Below are positions 27,253-34,811 of a DNA stretch of 64,000 nucleotides, one piece after another (the first letter of the stretch is position 1; each line of letters begins with the position of its first letter). The notes beneath the pieces were generated by a model, which made no database searches, had not been told where the DNA came from, and saw nothing but the letters and a program-made list of their open reading frames with translations. Both the position numbers and the translations under genes were made by a program. The stretch is from Paenibacillus sp. HW567 (GTDB lineage: Bacteria; Bacillota; Bacilli; Paenibacillales; Paenibacillaceae), in NCBI RefSeq assembly GCF_000374185.1, contig NZ_KB910518.1:5423003-5487002 (forward strand), in the 5' to 3' direction.

Positions 27253-28166
27253 TCTTCTTGCCCCTTCCATTTTTGGATTAAATATAACGCCGCCTCCACT
27301 CCAACTTCACAGACGGAAATCCGGCGGATCTCCGGATGAGATTGCTGGACCAGATGGGTTAGCGTTTTGCCTGGAGGCATTTCTACAAAACAGTCGGCTC
27401 CAGCTTCGACGCAAACACCGGCCATATCGTTCCATCGCACAGGATAGGCAACATTAAGCGCCAAATCCTCCGCAATCTTATCCTTATCTCTGAGTATCCG
27501 TCCCCTGTGGTTGGACAGGTACGGAATTAGCGCATTTCTCAAAGGTACTTTGGAGATTATCTCTGATAATTCCCGAGAAATACCGGACATCAGCGGAGAG
27601 TGCGAAGGAATAGGTACCTTCAATAGCCTTGTCTTGGCCGCCCCCATTTCTGTGGCAAACCTGAATGCTAGCTGTATACCTTCCAATGAACCCGATACAG
27701 CAATTTGTTGCTCCGCATTAATATTGGAGAGATATACAGGCGCTTCCTCGCGATGAGCGCGGTCGATGGCTCGCTGAACTTCATTTTTCGTTAGCCCGAT
27801 TACGACACCCATCCCATATCCCTTGTTATACGCAGTTTCCATCAAATTTGCCCGCTGCCAAACGATCTTCAGCGCATCCTCGAACGATAGAACTCCAGAG
27901 ATGACTGCAGCCGGGTAAGCACCGATTGAATGCCCCGCCACGAATTGCGGAGTAATGCCCCGCTCCATCAACTGCTGGGCTACAGTCAGCTCCTTCAGAA
28001 ACAAAGCCATCTGTATCCAGACGGTTGATTTCAGCGCTTCTTCGTCATCATGCATCTCCGTCTGTAGAATACTTGTTGCTTTTTTCACAAGCTCAGGCAC
28101 ATCCTGCAGCATACCCGGAGTCTGAGATCCCTGACCTGGGAACATAAATACGATCTTCAGAATCAT
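27249..28166 (-). CDS. mdcH: Malonyl-CoA:ACP transacylase of malonate decarboxylase MdcH
   Basis: Charges the carrier subunit from malonyl-CoA to start the decarboxylation cycle. About 305 residues, FabD fold: FMFPGQGSQ at the N-terminus, the nucleophile elbow AGHSIGAY with the catalytic Ser, an arginine in IVWQRANLME, and the catalytic His in PIPSHSPLM. As first gene of the operon it differs from the usual mdcABCDEGH order. Start uncertain: ATG 28166 abuts AAAGGGGG; a GTG ten codons upstream lacks a site. Confidence 0.92.
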   Translation of the reverse strand: MILKIVFMFPGQGSQTPGMLQDVPELVKKATSILQTEMHDDEEALKSTVWIQMALFLKELTVAQQLMERGITPQFVAGHSIGAYPAAVISGVLSFEDALKIVWQRANLMETAYNKGYGMGVVIGLTKNEVQRAIDRAHREEAPVYLSNINAEQQIAVSGSLEGIQLAFRFATEMGAAKTRLLKVPIPSHSPLMSGISRELSEIISKVPLRNALIPYLSNHRGRILRDKDKIAEDLALNVAYPVRWNDMAGVCVEAGADCFVEMPPGKTLTHLVQQSHPEIRRISVCEVGVEAALYLIQKWKGQEE

Positions 28167-28254
28167 ACCCCCTTTAGCAGACTCGAACTCGTTCACATCC
28201 CAATTGTATAGAGCAGCAGTAATATTGTAAAATAGCTATATCTACATATTTTTA

Positions 28255-28270
28255 ATAACCTCAAGGTTAT
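28255..28270. promoter_or_regulatory. Palindromic operator candidate for MdcR
   Basis: ATAACCT-CA-AGGTTAT, a perfect 7-bp-arm palindrome just upstream of the mdcR ribosome binding site. A second imperfect dyad (AATATTGTA ... TACATATT) lies at 28221-28251. Two such sites between divergent mdcR and mdcH fit the usual LysR-type arrangement of a recognition site and an activation site. Confidence 0.6.
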
Positions 28271-28289
28271 ATTAAGGGAGTCGGTCTCT

Positions 28290-29171
28290 TTGGATCTGCT
28301 ACAGTTAAAGTACCTTCAAGTCATTGCAAAACATGAGAACGTAACTAAAGCCGCCAAAGAACTGTTCATTTCCCAACCCGCGCTCAGCAAAATGATCCGC
28401 AATCTGGAGACTGAACTGGGCGTAAAGCTGTTCGACAGGGAAGGCAAGCACATCACGCTGAATGTATGCGGCAAAAAGTTTCTCAAGCGGGTGGATCAGG
28501 CGCTTTACGCACTGGAGCAGGGGTTGACGGAGGTTAAGGAATTGAAGCAGGAGAAAATGGAGGTTATTATCCTTTTCATCGCTGTGGGTTCTATGCTGCT
28601 GCCGGACATTGTCCGGCAATTTCGCGACAGCTACCCTCATATCCGCTTCAACCTGAGCCAACATCCTGGCCAGAACAAGAAGGGGTTGGCTTATGATTTT
28701 GCGATAACGTCGGAGACTCTGGAGGGCAATGAACAGGTCGTTTTGCTGGAGGAAGAAATCGTTCTCGGGGTTCCCGTGACTCACCCGCTGAGCTCGCTGA
28801 GCACCGTAGCACTGCAGGATCTGGAGCGTGAAAAATTCATCAGCCTGACCAACGGGAATGCGCTGCGGCGGACGACAGACCTCTTTTTCGCACATCTCCC
28901 GTATGAACCGGATATCGTCTTTGAGAGCGATGATCCGGCCACGGTAAGGGGCTTAATTCAGACCGGGCTTGGTATATCCTTTATCCCTTCAATTCTGTGG
29001 AACCGGGTAGTCACCGACGACATCAAGCTGGTCCACATCAGCGAACCGCTGTGTATGCGTACCATATACTTATCCTGGCCGGCCGGCAAGGTGTTTACGG
29101 ATACTGAGAAATCGTTTTTCGATTTTATGTTGAAGTTCTTCAGGGGGTTCGGAGTTGCCGTGCGCCCATAA
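28290..29171 (+). CDS. mdcR: LysR-type regulator of malonate decarboxylase
   Basis: A 293-residue LysR-type protein: N-terminal winged helix-turn-helix (LKYLQVIAKHENVTKAAKELFISQPALSKMIRNLE, about 5-40, in family-typical register), a linker helix, then a periplasmic-binding-like effector domain from about 90. TTG start, with AAGGGAG nine bases upstream. Divergent from mdcH, so malonate or malonyl-CoA is the likely inducer (inference). It probably controls both itself and the mdc operon. Confidence 0.88.
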   Translation: MDLLQLKYLQVIAKHENVTKAAKELFISQPALSKMIRNLETELGVKLFDREGKHITLNVCGKKFLKRVDQALYALEQGLTEVKELKQEKMEVIILFIAVGSMLLPDIVRQFRDSYPHIRFNLSQHPGQNKKGLAYDFAITSETLEGNEQVVLLEEEIVLGVPVTHPLSSLSTVALQDLEREKFISLTNGNALRRTTDLFFAHLPYEPDIVFESDDPATVRGLIQTGLGISFIPSILWNRVVTDDIKLVHISEPLCMRTIYLSWPAGKVFTDTEKSFFDFMLKFFRGFGVAVRP

Positions 29172-29375
29172 TCTCCAGCATAATTATTCCTCGAACAGGA
29201 TTAATAAATCCGCTCCCGCGTATAGACTTGTCCCGGTATTCCAGCGAGTTGATACATTAATTTACTTTACCTCCCCCCTCCGCTCCCTATCCCTTCACTA
29301 CCAAACATCTTCAGCAAACATTCAACGTGGTATGTCATAATGTAGCTAACTATTACCCATTTGGAGGAACAAACA

Positions 29376-30062
29376 ATGAAGGCTGCCCAAGGTGTTAGAC
29401 TGCTGCTCGTCGATGACGAGCCTCATATTCTCCAGTTCCTGGAGCTGGGCCTGATCAATGAGGGATTTGAAGTAAGAACCGCGCCGGACGGAGTCAGCGC
29501 AATTGCGGTTGCTGCTGAATTCAAGCCGCATGTGGCTATTCTTGATGTGATGATGCCGGGCATGGACGGATTCGAGGTATGCCGGTACCTCCGCTCGGAA
29601 GAAACGGAAATTGCCGTGATTATGCTTACCGCAAAAGACGAGGTGGATGACCGCGTCAAAGGACTGTCCATCGGAGCCGACGACTATATGGTGAAGCCGT
29701 TCAGCTTCGACGAGCTGCTGGCCCGGATTCAGGCACGGCTGCGCAACCAGTTCCCGGGACTGCTCGGAGAAGTGCGCTGTGGCCCCTTCCGGATTGACGG
29801 ACGGCGCAAGGAAATCCGCCACAAGGACGAGGTGCTGGAGCTGTCGCCTACCGAATATGAGCTGCTGCAATATCTGGTGATCAATCACGGCCTGGTGCTC
29901 AGCAAACCGATGATTCTGGACAAGGTATGGGGCTACGACTTCGGGGGCGAGGAGAATATCGTCGAGGTCTACATCCGCTCCCTCCGCGAGAAGCTCGGCG
30001 ATAAGGAGCACCGGATTATCCGCACGCTGCGCGGGGCGGGCTATCGTGTGGATCTGATATGA
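29376..30062 (+). CDS. OmpR/PhoB-family response regulator
   Basis: A 228-residue regulator: receiver domain with acidic pair Asp13-Asp14, phospho-acceptor Asp57 in VAILDVMMPG and the switch Lys in VKPFS; then a winged-helix DNA-binding domain with LSPTEYELLQYL and the C-terminal VYIRSLREKLGDKEHRI block. The ATG follows TTGGAGGA. Stop overlaps the kinase start in an ATGA. No obvious target-site repeat was seen nearby. Confidence 0.95.
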   Translation: MKAAQGVRLLLVDDEPHILQFLELGLINEGFEVRTAPDGVSAIAVAAEFKPHVAILDVMMPGMDGFEVCRYLRSEETEIAVIMLTAKDEVDDRVKGLSIGADDYMVKPFSFDELLARIQARLRNQFPGLLGEVRCGPFRIDGRRKEIRHKDEVLELSPTEYELLQYLVINHGLVLSKPMILDKVWGYDFGGEENIVEVYIRSLREKLGDKEHRIIRTLRGAGYRVDLI

Positions 30063-31633
30063 TTGCCCGCGCCAAAGGCCTCTTCGGCAAATTTCCGGCG
30101 CCGCGTTCCCTGCGCAAGCAACTGCTGGCCATTTCCCTGCTGATCCTCTCGGGGCTGCTCCTCCTGATCGGAGTGCTGCAATATGTGCTGATGCGGGATT
30201 TTATTTACAACAACAGAGCGGACTCAATGGAGACCCAGATCCGCTCTGTACCGCGTGAATTGTTTTTCAATTCGTTTGCAGCAGACAACAGTACTCCGAA
30301 TACGCTCACTCCCGGGCCGCCGCCTTTAGGCAGCGGTCTGAACGGTGGCGAAGCCCCCGGAAGCGAGAACATAAACCCTGGCAGCCTACGGAACAACGGG
30401 AACAGACGCCCGCTTCTGCTGGATGCCCATACGACCCTCGCGATTTACAGCGCGGACGGTACTTTCAAGGATTTCCAGGAGGAAACGCTGTCTGATTCCA
30501 TCGCCCCCAGATTATCAAATGCGGAATACAATGAGCTGCTGAAGCACACCACAGACAAGGCGTCCGGCAAGTACAGGCTCATTACAGCGGCAGACGGGAA
30601 AGAGCACCTCGCCGTATTCATGAATCTCGGCAAACCGGGAGAAGCCAAGATGCTGCTGCAGATGAGTGTCGAAACGGGGCCTCTGCGGGATGTGATCATG
30701 CAGCAGCTCCTGATTTTTGCCGCATTGTCGGTGGTGGCCTTGCTGGCTGGACTGCTGCTGTATCTGCCCGCGCTGCGGAAGACGCTGATTCCCTTATCCA
30801 AGATGGGCGAAGCCGCACAGATCATCGACGCGGGCAATCTGAACGAGCGTTTCCCGGTGAATCAGGGACAGTCGGAGATAGATAAGCTGTCCAGTTCGTT
30901 TAATGGAATGCTGGAGCGGCTGGAGATTTCTTTTCACAATGAACGTGAAGCCAAGGAGCAAATGCGCCGTTTCGCCGCCGATGCTTCCCATGAGTTGAGA
31001 ACGCCGCTGACTTCCATTCACGGATTTCTGGAGGTGCTGCTGCGCGGGGCGGCAGATAACAAAGATCAGCTCTACAGCGCACTGAACAGCATGCATGGCG
31101 AGTCCAAACGCATCAATAAGCTGGTTGAGGATTTGCTGCTGCTGGCCCGTATGGACGGAGCGCCGCAGCTTAACGTCAAAAACCTGCTGCTGGGGGAGGT
31201 TATCACAGAGATGCAGCCCCAGCTTCTGCTGCTCTCCGGCAAACGCAAGGTGACTTTCGATATATCCTTTGGCATCCGCGGAATGTATGACCCCGACAAG
31301 CTGAAGCAGGTTATTCTTAACTTATTCCACAATGCGGTGCAGCATACCGATGCAGAGACAGGAACCATACATATCTCGCTGCATGCCCGCCGCACGGAAG
31401 CCGAGCTGGTTGTAAGAGATAATGGCTCAGGGATCACGGCTGAGCATATCCCTCATGTCTTTGACAGGTTCTACCGCAGCGATTCCTCGCGCACGCGCAA
31501 ATACGGCGGCTCAGGCCTTGGTCTGTCCATTACGAAATCAATTGTAGAGGCGCACAGCGGGGATATCCGTGTGGAGAGCGTTCCCGGGGAAGGCACGGCC
31601 TTCAAGGTTACCCTTCCCTGCCTGCTTCATTAG
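30059..31633 (+). CDS. Sensor histidine kinase
   Basis: A 524-residue membrane kinase. TM1 is at about 22-45; an extracellular domain of about 165 residues includes a Pro/Gly/Asn-rich spacer (about 75-115); TM2 is near 215-240; then HAMP, HisKA (DASHELRTPLTSIHGFLEVLL) and HATPase (N box NLFHNAVQHT, DNGSGI, GGSGLGLSI). Partner of the upstream regulator. Signal unknown. Confidence 0.93.
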   Translation: MIARAKGLFGKFPAPRSLRKQLLAISLLILSGLLLLIGVLQYVLMRDFIYNNRADSMETQIRSVPRELFFNSFAADNSTPNTLTPGPPPLGSGLNGGEAPGSENINPGSLRNNGNRRPLLLDAHTTLAIYSADGTFKDFQEETLSDSIAPRLSNAEYNELLKHTTDKASGKYRLITAADGKEHLAVFMNLGKPGEAKMLLQMSVETGPLRDVIMQQLLIFAALSVVALLAGLLLYLPALRKTLIPLSKMGEAAQIIDAGNLNERFPVNQGQSEIDKLSSSFNGMLERLEISFHNEREAKEQMRRFAADASHELRTPLTSIHGFLEVLLRGAADNKDQLYSALNSMHGESKRINKLVEDLLLLARMDGAPQLNVKNLLLGEVITEMQPQLLLLSGKRKVTFDISFGIRGMYDPDKLKQVILNLFHNAVQHTDAETGTIHISLHARRTEAELVVRDNGSGITAEHIPHVFDRFYRSDSSRTRKYGGSGLGLSITKSIVEAHSGDIRVESVPGEGTAFKVTLPCLLH

Positions 31634-31719
31634 CTATTGAGCTGTAATTAACGTTATAATAGTAACCGAATGGATGGATAGCGCTTATCCCAACTTTTAG
31701 TCTACAGGAGGTTGATCTT

Positions 31720-32286
31720 ATGTATGAAATCGCCGTAATCGGAGCCGGCCCTGCCGGTGCAAGCGCAGCCCTGTTCGCCGCAAAGGCGGGCAAAAAAACG
31801 CTGCTGATCGACAATGACAAAGGTATGACACGCAGAGGGTGGTACGAGAATTACTACGGCATCACGGAAATTGGCGGTCCTGATCTAGTGGAAACCGGTC
31901 ATAAGCAAGCGGTCAAATTTGGTGCGGAGCTGGTGGCTGATCAAGCGGTGAACCTGGCCGCAAAAGGCGAAGGCTTCGTCATCGAGACTGAGAGCGGCGC
32001 CACTTATGAAGCGAAGCATGTCATTCTCGCCACAGGCGTGCTGACCGACCTGGCCGCCCAAGCCGGTGTGGAAACCAAGGACGGCACCGAACCGAGAATC
32101 AAAACGGTTGTAGCGGTTAATGCGCAAGGCAAAACCAACGTCGAGGGCATCTGGGCGGCAGGAACGGTAGCCGGAGTAAGCGTACACGCCATTATTACCG
32201 CCGGAGACGGTGCGAAGGTCGCCGTTAATGTCATTAGCGAGCTGAACGGTGCTAGATACGTCGATCATGATGTGCTGAAGGCTTAG
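31720..32286 (+). CDS. Short FAD-dependent oxidoreductase (thioredoxin-reductase-like, single domain)
   Basis: A 188-residue protein with the FAD dinucleotide motif GAGPAGASAA (about 8-17), the ATG motif HVILATGV and the second FAD contact GIWAAGTVAG. It matches the two halves of the FAD domain of thioredoxin reductases, but the entire NADPH domain with its CxxC is missing. The sequence is cleanly open with a good ribosome site (CAGGAGG), so this is a compact family rather than an obvious deletion. It may need a separate reductase partner; function unknown. Confidence 0.83.
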   Translation: MYEIAVIGAGPAGASAALFAAKAGKKTLLIDNDKGMTRRGWYENYYGITEIGGPDLVETGHKQAVKFGAELVADQAVNLAAKGEGFVIETESGATYEAKHVILATGVLTDLAAQAGVETKDGTEPRIKTVVAVNAQGKTNVEGIWAAGTVAGVSVHAIITAGDGAKVAVNVISELNGARYVDHDVLKA

Positions 32287-32335
32287 GCTGCGCTCACAAT
32301 GAGCCTCTGCCGGTGGGCAGCAGGTTCGCATCAGC

Positions 32336-32364
32336 AGGCCAACCTTTCGGGTTGGCCTTTTGTT
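32336..32364 (+). terminator. Terminator after the short flavoprotein gene
   Basis: A tight hairpin, AGGCCAACC-TTTC-GGGTTGGCCT, followed by TTTTG. Confidence 0.9.
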
Positions 32365-32429
32365 CGTTCCGCACGCAGAATAATTCGCTGATCCGGCATG
32401 ATATAGCAGCTAAGAGAAGGTTGGGAAGA

Positions 32430-32615
32430 TAGTTGTATTTTGTACACTTATAACCTCACTTTTTTCGCTTAACAATGATTTAGTTGCAGTTCGTACACTT
32501 ATATTTGCTGATTTCCGCTACAATGCCCTCACTCCTGATTTTTAATTGTACGAAGTGCAGCTAAGCTCTGCAATCAGACATTTCCGCACCAGATAGCTGC
32601 AGGAAATACAATTAA
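32430..32615. repeat. Intergenic repeat cluster (TAGTTGNA...GTACACTTA units)
   Basis: Two direct units, TAGTTGTATTTTGTACACTTA at 32430 and TAGTTGCAGTTCGTACACTTA at 32481, are exactly 51 bases apart. An inverted relative (AATTGTACGAAGTGCAGCTAA) lies at 32544-32564 and a further degenerate unit (TAGCTGCAGGAAATACAATT) at 32594. No gene is seen in 32365-32786. These look like members of a dispersed intergenic repeat family. Confidence 0.6.
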
Positions 32616-32695
32616 CTTTCTCCAGCAAAGGTAAGAAGCAGGGCGGCGGCGGGTAGCCACGGGACAGCAGGAAAACAAACTTCTCCCAGACGGCA

Positions 32696-32755
32696 CATAA
32701 GGCCGTTCCAGAGGATTACCGGCTGCCCGCTATGCTCCTCTGAAACCGCCTTATG
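32696..32755 (-). terminator. Long hairpin downstream of galU
   Basis: A 20-bp inverted repeat with two mismatches (CATAAGGCCGTTCCAGAGGA against TCCTCTGAAACCGCCTTATG) and a 20-base loop. Located about 30 bases past galU on the minus strand; a T-rich stretch follows only further on, so a terminator role is probable but not certain. Confidence 0.5.
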
Positions 32756-32786
32756 CGGTTAGATGTCAGTTGTCCGTGTCCGTCCA

Positions 32787-33716
32787 TCAGCTCCTCCGGC
32801 TGCTTGCGCCTGGACCCTGCAGCACCGCCTGCGCTTCCGCGCCGTTGCTAAGGCTCCCAAGCAGCTCGCGCAGGTACGGCAGCAGCAAGGGCCGCAATTC
32901 TTCACGCTGCAGGCCCATCTCCAGCGTGGCCTGGATATAGCCGAATTTGTCGCCGATATCATAACGCTTGCCTTGCAGATCAAGCGCCAGCAATCCTTCG
33001 CTGCGGCACACCTCATGCAGTGCATCGGTCAACTGGTATTCGCCTCCGGCCCCCCGCTCCAGCCTGCTCAGCACTGAGAAGATCGAGGGCTTCAGGATAT
33101 AACGTCCCATGATGGCGTTCGTCGAAGGCGCAGCCTGCGGTGCAGGTTTTTCCACCAATCCGTTCACCACATGTACCCCTTTCACGGAGCCGCCGGAGGC
33201 GATAATGCCATACTTGCCTACCTCTGATTCCGGCACCTGCTGTACACCGACAATCGTCTGCTCCGACTGCTCGTACAGCTTCATCATTTGCGAGAGCGCC
33301 GGAGGCTGGGAGACCATGATGTCATCGCCAAGCAGCACGGCAAACGGCTCATCCCCGATGAACTGCTCCGCGCACAGGATGGCGTGGCCAAGGCCGAGCG
33401 GCTCTTTTTGCCGGATGTAGTGGATGCTGGCCAGCGCGCTGATTCCCTGCACCTCGCGGAGCAAGTCCATTTTCCCTTTGTCCAGCAAGGTCTGCTCCAG
33501 CTCCACCGACTTGTCAAAATGATCCTCAATAGACTTCTTGTTGCGGCCGGTCACAATAATAATGCTCTCAATGCCGGAGCGGACCGCCTCCTCCACAATA
33601 TACTGGATCGCCGGCTTGTCGACGATGGGCAGCATCTCCTTCGGCTGGGCTTTGGTGGCGGGCAGGAATCGCGTACCCAGTCCGGCGGCGGGAATGACAG
33701 CTTTTCTAATTTTCAT
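32787..33716 (-). CDS. galU: UTP-glucose-1-phosphate uridylyltransferase
   Basis: Makes UDP-glucose for glycolipid, teichoic acid and polysaccharide synthesis. The 309 residues show AVIPAAGLGTRFLPATKAQPKEMLPIVDKPA (in pieces, about 6-36), the catalytic LLGDD near 128, the sugar-contact VEKPAP and the Lys in KRYDIGDKFGY. AAGGGAG precedes the ATG. Last gene behind the GT39 and GT2 genes, the same association as Bacillus ykcB-ykcC with a gtaB paralogue as supplier (inference). Confidence 0.95.
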   Translation of the reverse strand: MKIRKAVIPAAGLGTRFLPATKAQPKEMLPIVDKPAIQYIVEEAVRSGIESIIIVTGRNKKSIEDHFDKSVELEQTLLDKGKMDLLREVQGISALASIHYIRQKEPLGLGHAILCAEQFIGDEPFAVLLGDDIMVSQPPALSQMMKLYEQSEQTIVGVQQVPESEVGKYGIIASGGSVKGVHVVNGLVEKPAPQAAPSTNAIMGRYILKPSIFSVLSRLERGAGGEYQLTDALHEVCRSEGLLALDLQGKRYDIGDKFGYIQATLEMGLQREELRPLLLPYLRELLGSLSNGAEAQAVLQGPGASSRRS

Positions 33717-33737
33717 AATGGACCACTCCCTTGCCTG

Positions 33738-34721
33738 TTATTTATTTAGCTGCGCAACTCTCTGCTCAGTCACATTCTGCTGTTTCTTGCCGCTGTAGAA
33801 TTCCTGAACGATATAGAGCGGACGCCGCTTGGTCTCGTCATAGATCCGGCCGACATATTCACCCAGAATCCCCAGCATGATCAGCACGAATCCGTTGAAG
33901 GTCAGCGTAATGCCGATCATGGACGCCCAGCCCTTAACAGCAGAGTCCGTGAACAGCACCAGGTACAACACATACATAAGGTACACAAACCCGGCTGCGG
34001 ACAACAATCCTCCCAGGTATCCTGCCAGCTTCAGCGGTTTATAGGAGAAAGAGGTAATGCCGTCCAGCGACAGCTTAATCATGCGTTTCAGCGGATATTT
34101 GGTCTCTCCGGCCAGCCGTTCATCACGTTCATATTCGATCGCCTTCTGGCGGAAGCCTACCCAGCTCACCAGGCCGCGCACAAAGCGGTTTTTCTCCGGC
34201 AGACGTTTCAGTTCCTCGCACACCTTGCGGTCAATCAGGCGGAAGTCGCCGGTATCCACAGGAATCGAGATGTCCGTGGAATAGCGCAGCACCCGGTAAA
34301 AGGCGCTTGCGGTCCATTTTTTGAACAGGGATTCTCCGTTTCGCTTGATGCGTTTGGCGTACACGACCTCATAGCCTTTTTTCCACTCTTCGATCATATC
34401 CAAAATCAGCTCCGGCGGGTCCTGCAGATCGGCGTCGATAATGACCACCGCATCCCCCAGCGAATAATCCATACCCGCGGTGATGGCAATCTGGTGACCG
34501 AAGTTGCGGGACAGGTCGATCAGCTTCACGCTCTCATCCCAATAGCTGTACTCCTCAATCATCTGCGCACAGTTGTCGGTGCTGCCGTCGTTAACGAAGA
34601 GCAGTTCATAGGGCTCCCCTGTCGTTCCCATCACCTTCTTAATCCGCCGGTAGGTCTCCTGAATAACCGCCTCTTCGTTATACATTGGTATGACTACGGA
34701 ATAGCGCACGCTGGTGCTCAT
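33738..34721 (-). CDS. GT2 glycosyltransferase, polyprenyl-phosphate sugar synthase type (YkcC/GtrB-like)
   Basis: A 327-residue protein: GT-A domain with VVIPMYNEE (about 9-17), FVNDGSTDN, the metal-binding DADLQDPPE and the acceptor loop SRNFGHQIAIT, then two transmembrane helices (about 230-255 and 265-290). This is the DPM1/GtrB family, which loads a sugar from a nucleotide donor onto undecaprenyl phosphate at the inner face of the membrane. The product would be used by the adjacent GT39 enzyme. Confidence 0.92.
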   Translation of the reverse strand: MSTSVRYSVVIPMYNEEAVIQETYRRIKKVMGTTGEPYELLFVNDGSTDNCAQMIEEYSYWDESVKLIDLSRNFGHQIAITAGMDYSLGDAVVIIDADLQDPPELILDMIEEWKKGYEVVYAKRIKRNGESLFKKWTASAFYRVLRYSTDISIPVDTGDFRLIDRKVCEELKRLPEKNRFVRGLVSWVGFRQKAIEYERDERLAGETKYPLKRMIKLSLDGITSFSYKPLKLAGYLGGLLSAAGFVYLMYVLYLVLFTDSAVKGWASMIGITLTFNGFVLIMLGILGEYVGRIYDETKRRPLYIVQEFYSGKKQQNVTEQRVAQLNK

Positions 34722-34811
34722 GAGCAGCTCCTCCTTAAATATAAATATTGAAGCGCGCCTGCCGCAAAAGCTTCTGCAGCGCGCTTCATATACAGCCTGC
34801 TAAGCGACATC

